Position numbers and translations under genes: made by a program. This document shows, one piece after another, positions 51,751 through 60,895 of a stretch of 64,000 nt of DNA. Numbering within the stretch: position 1 is the first letter of the stretch; every line of letters begins with the position of its first letter. This DNA is from Micromonospora tarapacensis (GTDB lineage Bacteria; Actinomycetota; Actinomycetes; Mycobacteriales; Micromonosporaceae), in contig NZ_JAHCDI010000004.1 of assembly GCF_019697375.1 (NCBI RefSeq), positions 4,699,324-4,763,323 of the forward strand, read 5' to 3'. The notes under the pieces are model-generated. The model worked only from the letters and a program-made list of their open reading frames with translations. It was not told the DNA's origin and did not search any database.

Positions 51751-52619
51751 ACCGACCACTCGACGCCGGCGATCCCGCGGAGTTCCACGCCGGCCGCCTG
51801 GTCGACGTGCTGGTCCCGACCCGCGACCGCCCCGCCGAACTCGCCGTCACCCTCTCCGGGCTCGCCGCCCAGGAGGGGGTGCCGGGGTTCGGGGTGGTGG
51901 TCAGCGACCAGTCCGACGGCGACCCCGGGTACGCCCACCCGGCGGCGGCCACGATGGTCCGGGCGCTACGCCACCGGGGGCACCCGGTGCTGCTGACCCG
52001 ACGGTTGCCCCGGCGGGGCCTCGCCGAACACCGGGCCTTCCTGCTCGGCGCCTCCGCCGCCCGGTACGTGCTCTGCCTCGACGACGACGTCTGGTTGGAA
52101 CCGGGCACCTTGCGCCGACTGGTCACCGCGATCGCCGAGCTGGGCTGCGGCTTCGTCGGCAACGCCGTGCACGGGCTGTCCTACCTGCACGACATCCGAC
52201 CGGAGACGCACCGGCACTACCAGGAATGGACGGGCCGCCCGGTGCCCGAGCGGGTCCGCCCGGACACACCCGAATGGGACCGGGCGCAGATCCACTCCGC
52301 GGCGAACCTGCTGCACGTCACCGAGTCCTTGGCCCTGCCGGAGGGGAGCTGGCGGGCGTACCGGATCTCCTGGCTCGGCGGCTGCGTCCTGTACGACCGG
52401 GCGAAGCTGGTCGACTCCGGCGGTTTCGACTTCTGGCGCCGGGTACCGGAGCGGCACCAGGGCGAGGACGTCGCCGCCCAGCTGGCCGTGCTGGCGCGCC
52501 ACGGCGGCGCCGGTGTCCTGCCCAGCGGCGCGTACCACCTGGAGTCCCCGACCACGGTCACCGACCGCGACGTGGAGGCCTGGGAGGTTGTTCTCACCGA
52601 CGCGGATGCCGACGCCTGA
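51747..52619 (+). CDS. Glycosyltransferase family 2
   Basis: 290 residues: DVLVPTRDRPAELAVTLSGLAAQEG (GT-A start), YVLCLDDDVWLEPGTLRRLVTAIAE (DxD-type D-D-D), and WLGGCVLYDRAKLVDSGGFDFW. GTG 51747 overlaps the hldE stop (GTGA), so the two are coupled and it probably adds a heptose or related sugar, by context. Followed tail to tail by a leftward GT9 gene. Confidence 0.88.
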
Positions 52620-52661
52620 CTCCGCCGCGTCGACACCGGCCGCTGCGCTGGCCTATCGAAC

Positions 52662-53768
52662 CTATCGAAACAGCAGTTCACGGGCGGCTTCCTCCACCTC
52701 GGCGGTGGGGACGTCGGTGACGAAGGAGTCCCGGTGCGGGCAGTCGCCGTCACCGGGCCGGTGCGGGTAGATGCCGGGGGTGCAGTCCACCCCGCATACC
52801 GGGCAGTGCACCGTCCAGGAGGTGATCGGACGGTGCCGCCCACGCAGCATGGAGGCGGTGGTGATCAGGTTGCCGACCCAGAAGATGCCGACCGTGGGGG
52901 TGCCCACGGCGGCGGCGAGGTGCAGTGGACCGGTGTCGTTGGAGATCACCAGCTCGCAACCGGCGTAGCAGCCGGCCAGCCCGCCCAGGCTGAGCGTGCC
53001 CACCTGCGGCCGGACCGGCACGCCCGCGGAGGCGGCCACCAGTTCGACCACGTCCCGCTCGGCGGGGGTGCCGGTGACCAGCACCTCGTACCCGTCGGCG
53101 TGCAGCGTCCGGGCCACCTGCCCGAACCGGTCGGCGGGCCAGCGGCGGCGGGTGTCGGTGGCGCCCGGATGCAGCGCCACACGAGGGCGCTCCGGCTCGC
53201 CGAGCACGGTCCGCGCCTCGGCACGGTCGGCGTCGGTCACCGCCAGCGTCGGGCTGACCGTGGTGGCCGGGGCGCCGACCAGCGCCGCCACCTCCAGATA
53301 GCGGATCACCTCGGGCTGGTAGTAGACGTAGCGCAGCCAGTGGTCCAGTGGTGGGGCGTCCTCGGCGCGCAGCCCGGCGGTGACCCGGGCGCCGAGCGCG
53401 GCGACCAGCGGGTTCGAGTTCGCGCCGCCGCCGTGCAGCTGGAGTGCCAGGTCGAAGTGCTCCGCGCGGGCGGCGGCCAGGAAGTCGACCATGCTCGACT
53501 CGGGTTCACCGGCGATCTCCGCCCGGATCCCCGGCGCCGGCGGCACCACCAGCACCCGATCCACCGGACCCGGCCGGTCGCGCCACAGCTCCGCGTGCCA
53601 GGGCGCACCGAGCAGCACGATCTCCGCCCGCGGGTACGCGGCCCGCAGCGCGTCCAGTGCCGGCAGCACGAAGATGAAGTCACCGAGCGCGTTGGCGCGC
53701 AGCACGGCGATCCGGGCCACGTCGGGCACCAGCCCGGCGGCCGGGGCGAGCAGGGCCGGGGCAGCCAC
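52662..53768 (-). CDS. Glycosyltransferase family 9 (ADP-heptose:glycan heptosyltransferase type)
   Basis: 368-residue GT-B enzyme. RIAVLRANALGDFIFVLPALDALRAAYP, VALHPGATDTRRRWPADRFGQVARTL, and the C-terminal donor-binding CELVISNDTGPLHLAAAVGTPTVGIFW are standard. C-terminal C-P-V-C-G-V-D-C-x10-C cluster (residues about 334-351) is unusual. Next to hldE and GT2, it likely uses ADP-heptose. GTG 53768, ten bases after the restored Hsp20 stop. Confidence 0.9.
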   Translation of the reverse strand: MAAPALLAPAAGLVPDVARIAVLRANALGDFIFVLPALDALRAAYPRAEIVLLGAPWHAELWRDRPGPVDRVLVVPPAPGIRAEIAGEPESSMVDFLAAARAEHFDLALQLHGGGANSNPLVAALGARVTAGLRAEDAPPLDHWLRYVYYQPEVIRYLEVAALVGAPATTVSPTLAVTDADRAEARTVLGEPERPRVALHPGATDTRRRWPADRFGQVARTLHADGYEVLVTGTPAERDVVELVAASAGVPVRPQVGTLSLGGLAGCYAGCELVISNDTGPLHLAAAVGTPTVGIFWVGNLITTASMLRGRHRPITSWTVHCPVCGVDCTPGIYPHRPGDGDCPHRDSFVTDVPTAEVEEAARELLFR

Positions 53769-53777
53769 GGCAGGCCG

Positions 53778-54309
53778 TTACCGGCCCGGCTCGCCGGCGG
53801 CGACGTCCGGCTGGTGCAGTTCCCGGTCGACCGCCGGGTCGACGCTGCTCGGCGTACCCCGGAGGGCCGGCGGCACGCGGGCCGGTGCGACCGACGGTGA
53901 TGGTGCGCGGTGTGCCCCGGGTCGCCCGCGGCAGCCGCACCCGCAGCAGACCATGGTCCATCACCGCGTCGATCGCGTCGGGGTCCACCCGCGACGGCAG
54001 CTGCACGCGGTACTCGAAGCCCCGGTTCTCGAAGCCACCGGGAATGCCATGGTCGGCGTTGACCTCGGCCTCGGTCCGCGCCCGTACGCACAGCTCACGG
54101 TCGTCCAACTCGACCGCGACCTCCTCGGGGGCGACACCGGGCAGCCGGACGACCACCTCCCACCCGTCGGTGGTCTCACCCAGCTCCACCTCGGGCGGCC
54201 CGGGTCGGCCGCCGACGAGCCGGCTCAACTCGGCCCGCAGCGACTGCAACTCACCCATCGGGTCCCAGCCCTGCGATCCGCCCCGCCAACCGCGACCCGG
54301 CCTCGTCAT
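53778..54309 (-). CDS. Hsp20/alpha-crystallin family protein, apparent frameshift near the 3' end
   Basis: Small heat-shock chaperone. ELGETTDGWEVVVRLPGVAPEEVAVELDDREL and FEYRVQLPSRVDPDAIDAVMDHGLLRVRLPRA form the alpha-crystallin domain. Beyond TITVGRTG the frame turns Arg/Gly/Pro-rich and overlaps the GT9 start, while the +1 frame reads ARVPPALRGTPSSVDPAVD to a TAA at 53778, ten bases before that start; so an extra base at about 53885-53890 is likely. ATG 54309 overlaps the upstream stop (ATGA). Confidence 0.85.
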
Positions 54310-54812
54310 CGCGCCTCTCCCATCCGTTGGCTGGTTGCCGCCGGCCGCAGGGAACTCGACGCGTCCAGGTTCGCGTCATGGTCGACCCCGACGCCGAGCC
54401 GGTCGACCAGTTCGCCGCCCAGCCAGGCGCCGACCCCGAGGATGCCGAGGGCCACCACCTCGATGGCGATCAGCGCACCACCGGCGGCGCGCGAGTCGGC
54501 GTTGAGCCGCACCACCCAGACGGCGGCAAAGAGCAGGATCATCGCGACGTTCGCGGCGGCGTGGGTGAGTGCCACCCGCTTGGCCCGGGTGCCGGTCGGG
54601 ATGGCCAGCAGGTCGAACACCCCGGCCGCGGCGGCCAGCAGACCGCCGATCAGCCCGACGGTCAGATTCCAGTACGCCACCTCGCCGAGGAAGTCCGGAC
54701 CACCGACCGTGTCGACGATGTCGAACAACACCGCCGTGACGAGCAGGGCGACCGGGAACATCACCAGCATCGGATGGACTGGATGGCCCAGGATCTTGAG
54801 TCGACTCTCCAT
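54306..54812 (-). CDS. DUF2231 domain-containing membrane protein
   Basis: 168 residues with four hydrophobic segments; starts with ILGHPVHPMLVMFPVALLVTAVLFDIVD, the DUF2231 hallmark HP-x-HPM. ATG 54812 follows GGAGGCCGGAG. Its stop overlaps the Hsp20 start. DUF2231 proteins are inner-membrane proteins of unknown function. Confidence 0.88.
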   Translation of the reverse strand: MESRLKILGHPVHPMLVMFPVALLVTAVLFDIVDTVGGPDFLGEVAYWNLTVGLIGGLLAAAAGVFDLLAIPTGTRAKRVALTHAAANVAMILLFAAVWVVRLNADSRAAGGALIAIEVVALGILGVGAWLGGELVDRLGVGVDHDANLDASSSLRPAATSQRMGEAR

Positions 54813-54961
54813 CTCCGGCCTCCACTGCTCCGACTTCGCGTCGGTAGGGCCGTACCCCCGGTCACCGGGGGACAAACCTCACGGCGGGCACGACTACACT
54901 GGCCGTGGCGGTTTCCCGCCCGGGTGCCGTCACCACGGTCAACTCCATGAGGAGGCACCCG

Positions 54962-55576
54962 GTGACGGGGGAGATCACATCGGCGGCCGAATTGACCGAA
55001 CTGCTCGGCACCCCCGCGCCCCGCGCCGCCGCCAAGGAACGCACCAGGCTGCACGAGCGTGACCGGCAGTGGCTCGCCGCGTCGCCGCTCTGCCTGGTCG
55101 CCGCCGGGGCGGACGGCACCTGCGACGTCTCCCCCAAGGGCGACCCGGCCGGCTTCGCCCTGGTGCTCGATGACCAGACCATCGCGCTCCCGGAACGCCC
55201 CGGCAACAAGCGGGCCGACGGTTACCGCAACATCCTGACGAATCCGCACGTCGGGCTGATCTTCTTGATCCCGGGGCGCACCGACACGCTGCGGATCAAC
55301 GGCCGGGCGCGGTTGCTACGCGACGCGCCGTGGTTCGACCAGATGATGGTCAAGGGGCACCGACCGGTGCTCGCGGTGGTGGTCGAGATCGAGCAGATCT
55401 TCTACCACTGCGCCAAGGCGTTCCTCCGCTCCCAGCTGTGGCAGCCGGAGACCTGGCCACCGGACCCGCTGCCCAGTCGCGCCCGCCTGGTCAAAGAGGT
55501 GGAGGCCCCGGCGGAAACCCTCGCCGACCTGGAGCGTCACTACGGCCCCGAGTACGCCGGCAGGCTCTACGCCTGA
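54962..55576 (+). CDS. PPOX-type FMN-dependent flavoprotein (MSMEG_1061-like)
   Basis: 204 residues of the pyridoxamine-5'-phosphate-oxidase-like split-barrel: WLAASPLCLVAAGADGTCDVSPKGDPAGF, ALPERPGNKRADGYRNILTNPHVGLIFLIPG and FYHCAKAFLRSQLWQPETWP. Such proteins bind FMN or F420 and have varied redox roles. GTG 54962 with AGGAGG seven bases upstream is favoured over ATG 54947. Confidence 0.88.
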   Translation: MTGEITSAAELTELLGTPAPRAAAKERTRLHERDRQWLAASPLCLVAAGADGTCDVSPKGDPAGFALVLDDQTIALPERPGNKRADGYRNILTNPHVGLIFLIPGRTDTLRINGRARLLRDAPWFDQMMVKGHRPVLAVVVEIEQIFYHCAKAFLRSQLWQPETWPPDPLPSRARLVKEVEAPAETLADLERHYGPEYAGRLYA

Positions 55577-55702
55577 CCGGGCGCGCGCCGCGTCGCCGGG
55601 CCCGGAGGCGGTGTTCGGGGAGTTCGGAAACGTCGAGCGGGCCAGACTAGGCTTTGATGTGCTTCTGTCGCGCAGGCCGGCAGACGTGGACGGAGGTGCC
55701 GG

Positions 55703-56119
55703 ATGTTGAACCCGGTCCCGGCGCAGCGCATCGAGGCCGTTGCCGTCGCTGCCCTCGCCGTCGTCGTGACCGTCGCCGCCGGATACGCGTGGTGGTGGCT
55801 GCTCGCCCTCTTCCTCGTCTTCGACCTTCCCATGCTCGGCTACCTGCACGGTCCCCGGTTGGGAGCCTTCTGCTACAACCTGGCGCACTCCTACACGCTG
55901 CCGGCGTTGCTCGCCGCGGTGGCGGTGGCCGCCGCCGCGCTCCGCGACCCGATCGACTGGCTCGGGATCCTCGCCATCGCGTGGGTGTTCCACATTGCCC
56001 TCGACCGCGCCCTCGGCTACGGCCTCAAGACGACCGAGGGATTCGAGCACACTCACCTCGGTCCGATCGGGCGGGCCCGGCGCGCCGGGTCGAGCGCCGA
56101 CACCCGGTCGCGGGGGTGA
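55703..56119 (+). CDS. DUF4260 domain-containing membrane protein
   Basis: 138 residues, three to four hydrophobic helices, WWLLALFLVFDLPMLGYLHGPRLGAFCYNLAHSYTLPALLAAV and DPIDWLGILAIAWVFHIALDRALGYGLK are diagnostic for the family. Unknown function. ATG 55703 after GGACGGAGGTGCCGG. Confidence 0.88.
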   Translation: MLNPVPAQRIEAVAVAALAVVVTVAAGYAWWWLLALFLVFDLPMLGYLHGPRLGAFCYNLAHSYTLPALLAAVAVAAAALRDPIDWLGILAIAWVFHIALDRALGYGLKTTEGFEHTHLGPIGRARRAGSSADTRSRG

Positions 56120-56146
56120 GTCCGACCGGCAAAGAGCTGGAGACAA

Positions 56147-56186
56147 CGAGCCCCCTGACCAGCATTCCTGCTGGTCAGGGGGCTCG
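56147..56186. terminator. 18-bp stem terminator of the tRNA-Thr gene
   Basis: Perfect inverted repeat, CGAGCCCCCTGACCAGCA (56147-56164) and TGCTGGTCAGGGGGCTCG (56169-56186), loop TTCC. Begins five bases downstream of the leftward tRNA 3' end; ends the DUF4260 transcript from the other side as well. Confidence 0.85.
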
Positions 56187-56190
56187 CCCC

Positions 56191-56267
56191 TGGAGCCGCC
56201 TGACGGAATCGAACCGTCGACCTACGCATTACGAGTGCGTCGCTCTAGCCGACTGAGCTAAGGCGGC
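56191..56267 (-). tRNA. tRNA-Thr (anticodon CGT) with encoded CCA
   Basis: Read leftward from 56267: acceptor GCCGCCT pairs with AGGCGGC, D-arm with AGCTCAGTCGGCTAGAGC, anticodon loop CTCGTAA on the stem ACGCA/TGCGT (anticodon CGT, codon ACG), T-arm GGTTCGATTCC. Discriminator T then CCA is encoded (56193-56191). 77 bases including CCA. Confidence 0.95.
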
Positions 56268-56389
56268 AACGATCGCCAAGTGTACGACATCCGCCGACCC
56301 GGGACCGAGCGGGATTGCCGCGTCGGCGACCGGACACCGGTGCGTTTCGGGGTCGGCAGGCCCGGCCTGACGGCACTAGGCTGCGGCGG

Positions 56390-58140
56390 GTGACCGACGA
56401 CCACCTCTCCCGCGACGAACCGGTCGACACACCGCACCGCGAACCAGCCTCGGCGGGCCCCTACGCCGAGGAGGTTGCGGGTGGGCGGGCGTCCCGGCGG
56501 CCCCGCAGCACCGATCCGCTGGAGCTGGGCTTCACGCCCCGCAAGCCGGTGCCCTGGCTGGCACCGTTCCTGCTGATCGGCACCGGCCTGCGTACGCTGC
56601 TGGCGATGCTGTTCGGCGCGTACCTGGACAAGCGGGAACTACAGGAGGCGCTGGACGCGGAGATCGCCCGGCAGGTCGGGCCGGACGGCGGGTTGTGGCT
56701 CGACTACGTGGCCGACCTGGGCGACGGTTTCAACGCCACCTACTCGGTCGCCTATCTGCTCGCCCAGCGTGAGCTGGTGGTGGACGGGCACCGGCTGCCG
56801 CGGGCACAGACCCTGGTGATGGGCGGCGACCAGGTCTACCCGTCGGCGGACTACGCGGCGTACGAGGATCGCTGCAAGGGGCCGTACCAGGCGGCCCTGC
56901 CGGCCACCCCGCCGGAGCAGCCGACGATCTTCGCGGTCCCGGGCAACCACGACTGGTACGACGGGTTGACCGCCTTCCTGCGGCTGTTCGTCCGCACCCG
57001 GGACCGCCACTTCGGTGGCTGGCGTACCGGCCAGTCCCGCTCGTACTTCGCCGCCGAGCTGCCCGCCGGCTGGTGGCTGCTCGGCCTCGACGACCAGTCC
57101 GGCTCGTACGTCGACGACCCGCAGCTCAACTACTTCGACTCGGTGGCGCAGCGACTGGGACCGCAGAGCCGGGTGATCCTGGCGGTGCCGGCCCCGTCGT
57201 GGCTGAAGGCCGTCGACCAACCCACGGCGTACGACTCGATCGACTACTTCATCCGGACCATCATCGCGCCGACCGGCGCCCAGGTACGGCTGCTGATCTC
57301 CGGCGACCTGCACCACTACGCGCGGTACACCGGGCCGGACGGCCGGCAGCTGGTCACCTCGGGCGGTGGCGGGGCGTACCTGTACCCGACGCACAAGCTG
57401 CCCGAGCGGATCGAGGTGCCGCCGCGGGACACCCTGGCCCGGCGGTCCAGCCCCACCAGGACGTACGAGCTGGCCGGCCGCTATCCCGACGCGGCGCGCT
57501 CCCGCCGGTACGGCTGGGGCATCTTCGCCCGGCTACCCCGGCGCAATCCGGGTTTCTCGACCCTGCTGGGTGTCCTGCAGACCCTGCTGATGCTCTCCAT
57601 GGCCGGCGTGACCGACTTCCGGTCCGAGGAGTCCGAGCAGCGACTGTTCAGCGTGCCCTTGGTGATGATGGTGCTGGTCACCGTTATCGCGGCGGCCCTG
57701 TTCGCCAAGCCGCCCAGTTCCGGCGGCAAGCGGCAGGTGCGGCACTGGATCCTCGGCGTCGGGCACGGCCTGGCGCAGGTCGGGCTGGCCGCCGCCGGCA
57801 CCTGGGGTGGCTCGCCCTGCCGTTCCACGACTGGTCCTGGCCGCTGCCGGCGGTCGCCGCGGCGGTGCTCTACCTGCCGGTGAGTGGGTTGGTGGCCAGC
57901 CAACTGGTGGCCGGGTACCTGCTGATCGCCAGCGCGTTCGGGGTAAACGTCAACGAGTTGTTCGCCGGGCAGGGCATCGAGGACGCCAAGGGGTTCGTAC
58001 GCCTGCGCATCGACCCGGACGGCACGCTGACCCTCTACCCGATAACCATCGACCGGGTGGCCCGGAACTGGCGGATCAACCCCGACCAGTCCCCCGGCTC
58101 CTCCTGGCTCACCCCCACCACCCCGCTGACCCCCACCTAG
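56390..58140 (+). CDS. Metallophosphoesterase with C-terminal membrane domain, apparent frameshift
   Basis: About 583 residues. A membrane segment near the N-terminus (APFLLIGTGLRTLLAMLFGAYL), then a calcineurin-like core: VMGGDQVYPS, VPGNHDWYDGL, and LLISGDLHHYARYTGPDG (the terminal GDxHH). A C-terminal membrane region (RNPGFSTLLGVLQTLLMLSMAG, LVMMVLVTVIAAALF, then AVAAAVLYLPVSGLVASQLVAGYLLIASAFGV). After GTWG one base is missing in the GGGG run at 57804-57807; adding a G restores WLALPFHDWSWPLPAV to the stop at 58140. GTG 56390. Confidence 0.85.
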
Positions 58141-58179
58141 CCGAACCCCCACAACCCTCACCCCCGCCCAGCCCGCCCC

Positions 58180-58240
58180 GTTGATCATGAGGTTAACGGG
58201 CGATTCGGAGATCAAAGCGCCCGTTAACCTCATGATCAAC
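58180..58240. repeat. 23-bp perfect inverted repeat with 15-base loop, bidirectional terminator or REP-like element
   Basis: Arms 58180-58202 and 58218-58240, perfectly complementary, beginning GTTGATCATGAGGTTAAC and ending GTTAACCTCATGATCAAC. Loop ATTCGGAGATCAAAG. The stop codon of the leftward PSP1 gene lies inside the right arm. Sits between two convergent genes. Confidence 0.85.
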
Positions 58241-59114
58241 CGAGGGGATCAGGGGTGGGGGCCGAGGTGGGGGTGTTAGGGGTGTAGTGCTGGTCGTGGG
58301 CCTGGCGGGGGGCGCAGACGGAGGCTCGGGAGCAGGAGCAGCGGGAGCCGTCGGCGTCCAGGCGCACCGTGACGGCATCGCGGGGAACGCTGTGGCCGAC
58401 CACCCGGCCCTCCCCCTTCGGGGTGGCCACCCGGGAGCCGACCTCCGGGGCGGATTCCTGGAACCGCTGATAGAGCGGATGCTCGTACTTCAGGCAGCAC
58501 ATCAACCGGCCGCAGGCGCCGGAGATGCGCAGCGGGTTGAGCGGGAGATCCTGGTCCTTGGCCATCCGGATGGTGACCGGCTCGAAGTCGTTCAGGAAGG
58601 TGGCACAGCACAGGTCGCGCCCGCAGGAGCCGATGCCGCCCTGCACCCGGGCCGAATCCCGGGCCGAGAGCTGACGCAGCTCCACCCGGCAGTGCAGCGT
58701 CGCACCGAGGTCGCGGACCAGGGAACGGAAGTCCACCCGGTGCGGGGCGGTGAAGTAGATCGTGCTGCGCTCGCCGTTTCCGTCGCCGTTGCCGAGCACG
58801 TGGTCGACCGCCACCACCTTCATCGGCAGGCCGTGCTCGCGGATCAGCCGTTTCGCCGCCACCTTGGCCTCGGCCTTGCGTCGTCGCAGCGCCTCGTCCC
58901 GACGCAGATCCTCCTCCTGCGCCAGCCCGGCCAGCCGGGGAAAGCCGTCGGTTTCCTCGGTGACCCACTGCGCCGCCCAGACGCACTCCGCCACCTCGGG
59001 ACCGTCGTCGGTGGGGACCAGCACCTTGTCGCCCACCTGCGGTCGCAGCTCACCCGGGTCGAGATAGTAGAGGCGCCCGTACCGCTGGAAGCTGACCGCG
59101 CAGAGCATGCCCAT
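58236..59114 (-). CDS. PSP1 domain-containing protein (RicT/YaaT-like)
   Basis: 292 residues. PSP1 domain: MLCAVSFQRYGRLYYLDPGELRPQVGDKVLVPTDDGPEVAECVW, then TIYFTAPHRVDFRSLVRDLGATLHCRVELRQLSARD, and cysteine-rich GGIGSCGRDLCCATFLNDFEPVTIRMAKDQ and SGACGRLMCCLKYEHPLYQ. The cysteines match the Fe-S-type cluster ligands of RicT (Y-complex). ATG 59114. In operon order after the YbaB-like module. Confidence 0.92.
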   Translation of the reverse strand: MGMLCAVSFQRYGRLYYLDPGELRPQVGDKVLVPTDDGPEVAECVWAAQWVTEETDGFPRLAGLAQEEDLRRDEALRRRKAEAKVAAKRLIREHGLPMKVVAVDHVLGNGDGNGERSTIYFTAPHRVDFRSLVRDLGATLHCRVELRQLSARDSARVQGGIGSCGRDLCCATFLNDFEPVTIRMAKDQDLPLNPLRISGACGRLMCCLKYEHPLYQRFQESAPEVGSRVATPKGEGRVVGHSVPRDAVTVRLDADGSRCSCSRASVCAPRQAHDQHYTPNTPTSAPTPDPLG

Positions 59115-59331
59115 GCCCTCACCCTACGTCGCTCGGCCGGAGGCCCGGCTTCGGCACAACAGACCACCACACCCGTGCAGCCATCCATGGTGTTGTCGAC
59201 TCGACCGACCCCCATCCCAACCACCGGTACGACGATGCCGACCCGGACGGCTGAAACCTGCGCCGGGGGCGGGACAGAAGCAGGGCTGACCGCGTTGAGT
59301 GGGAACAGACCTGCGGGGGGTGCAGGGAAGA

Positions 59332-59384
59332 TCACGGCGCCGCCGACGGGCCGCCCGCGAGGGTGCCCGCAGGCGGCGCCGTGA
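59332..59384. terminator. Hairpin at the end of the YbaB/EspC-like operon
   Basis: Perfect 13-bp stem TCACGGCGCCGCC (59332-59344) / GGCGGCGCCGTGA (59372-59384) around a 27-base loop, just after the leftward stop at 59400. Confidence 0.75.
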
Positions 59385-59399
59385 CCCGTCAAGCCGCCG

Positions 59400-60104
59400 T
59401 CACCAGCCGACACGGGTCGTCCGGCCGCCCGATGTGCCACCGCCGGCGTCCGGGCGGAAGCGGGTGGCGGCCGGCCGCCACGGGGACTCGGCCAGGCTCG
59501 GTGACCACTGCCGCAACAGGTTCTCCGCCCCGTCGTAGGCGACGCAGAGCACCCCCAGCACCCGAGCGGCGATCTCCGCGGCGCTGCCCCCACCCGGCGA
59601 GGCCGGCCCGGTGACCGACGCCGCCCGGGTGACCGAGGTGGCCGCGACGACGGACACCGCCTCGGCCGAGCCGATCACCTCGGCCAGTGCCCGGGCGACG
59701 GCGAGCCGGCTACCCTCCACCCAGTCGGCGAGCGCGTCGGCGTAGCCTGCGGTGGCATCGAGCCGCCCGACCAGGCTCTCGGGGCCCTCGTCGAGGTGGC
59801 GCAGCAGCGCGGCCCGGGACTGGCCGTACGCCATGGCGGCCGACCCGGACCATCGCACCGGGTCGGTCAGCGCCGCGCAGGCGTGGTCGTACCCGTGCAC
59901 GTGCCGGCGCACGGCGTGCCCGGCAGTGGCCAGCGGCGCGGGACGCAGGTCGAGGAAGCTGCGCAGCGCGTCGCCGGGCAGCACCTGCATCCGGCGCAGC
60001 AGCGGCCACACCCGGTGTCCCTCCGGAGCACCGGCGGCGAGCAGGGCGTCGACGCGGCGCAGCAGGTCGAGACCGGGCTCGGCGAGCCGATCCAGGGCGT
60101 CCAT
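59400..60104 (-). CDS. WXG100-like / type VII secretion-associated protein
   Basis: 234 residues, third gene of a leftward operon. Helical hairpin with a W-S-G-S turn (DPVRWSGSAAMAYGQSRAALLRHLDE), flanked by helices AGHAVRRHVHGYDHACAALT and ALADWVEGSRLAVARALAEV; a Gly/Ser-rich tail follows. This arrangement resembles proteins handled by ESX/type VII systems. TGATG overlap with the upstream stop; ATG 60104. No secretion ATPase in view. Confidence 0.7.
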   Translation of the reverse strand: MDALDRLAEPGLDLLRRVDALLAAGAPEGHRVWPLLRRMQVLPGDALRSFLDLRPAPLATAGHAVRRHVHGYDHACAALTDPVRWSGSAAMAYGQSRAALLRHLDEGPESLVGRLDATAGYADALADWVEGSRLAVARALAEVIGSAEAVSVVAATSVTRAASVTGPASPGGGSAAEIAARVLGVLCVAYDGAENLLRQWSPSLAESPWRPAATRFRPDAGGGTSGGRTTRVGW

Positions 60105-60409
60105 CACGTCTCACCGATCAACCGGCGGGAGGCGGCGGAATCGGTGTCGGCATAACGGTCGGCGGCCTCGCGCAGCGCGGCGGCCACGGCCGCCACCTGG
60201 CCGGCGGCGGAATGGGCCTCCCGGGCCCGGTCGCCGGTGGCGGCCACCCACTGCCGATGCAGTGCCCGCCCGACCTCGCCCGGCCGGCCCGGGGCGTCGG
60301 CACCGAACGCCACCTGCGCCGGGTCACCGGCGGTGACCGAACGGGAGAGCGCGGTCAGCGTGGCGCTCGCCTCGTCGAGGCGGCCGGCCAGGTCGCGAAG
60401 GCTGTCCAT
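60104..60409 (-). CDS. EspC-like type VII secretion target
   Basis: 101 residues, helical. Begins MDSLRDLAGRLDEASATLTA and ends VAAALREAADRYADTDSAASRRL; the A-x3-Y-x2-TD-x3-A ending is typical of ESX-secreted EspC-like/DUF2580 proteins. No WXG. ATG 60409; overlaps both neighbours or sits one base away from them. Confidence 0.72.
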   Translation of the reverse strand: MDSLRDLAGRLDEASATLTALSRSVTAGDPAQVAFGADAPGRPGEVGRALHRQWVAATGDRAREAHSAAGQVAAVAAALREAADRYADTDSAASRRLIGET

Positions 60410-60410
60410 C

Positions 60411-60740
60411 TCAGGCCCCCGCCAACGGTCGGTAGGCGGTGAACGTCTCGTTGTGCAGCTTCTCCCTCGCCCACTGGGCGGCGTCGGCAGCCGCGGCGAC
60501 CGCAGCCCGCACCGAGTCGGCCACGTCGCGCGGCGCGCGACCGGGCAAGGGGCCGAGGAAGCGCACGTCGGTGATCCGGCCGCCGGCGGTGACCACCACC
60601 TCCACCAGGCCGTCGGGCGATCGGACGGTGACCTCGACCGTCGCCACGGCCTGGTCGAACTCGGCCTGGAGAGACTCGATCCGGCGGTAGCGCCGGACCG
60701 CCTCCTCGATCCATGCCTCGTCGATCTCACCCCGCGGCAT
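60411..60740 (-). CDS. YbaB/EbfC family DNA-binding protein
   Basis: 109 residues. Helix (EEAVRRYRRIESLQAEFDQAVATVEVTVRSPDG) then LVEVVVTAGGRITDVRFLGPL, and helix AVAAAADAAQWAREKLH: the YbaB dimer fold that binds DNA non-specifically. ATG 60740 follows GGAGGAG. First gene of the three-gene operon; actinomycetes often keep YbaB paralogues with type VII secretion genes. Confidence 0.82.
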   Translation of the reverse strand: MPRGEIDEAWIEEAVRRYRRIESLQAEFDQAVATVEVTVRSPDGLVEVVVTAGGRITDVRFLGPLPGRAPRDVADSVRAAVAAAADAAQWAREKLHNETFTAYRPLAGA

Positions 60741-60895
60741 TGCCGGACTCCTCCCGAGCAACCTCACTGTGCGTGCCGCCACCGTCACCACGGCACACCG
60801 GACCGTACCGCACGTGAATTGCGCCTGTCGATGGCTGTGAATAACGGTTCAGCTCGCGGGACGGCGGACCCGCGACTCACCGAACGGCGCCGGGA

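Noticed and set aside
56147..56267. tRNA-Thr as an attachment site of an integrated element
   Set aside because: No direct repeat of the tRNA 3' end and no integrase in the flanking genes.
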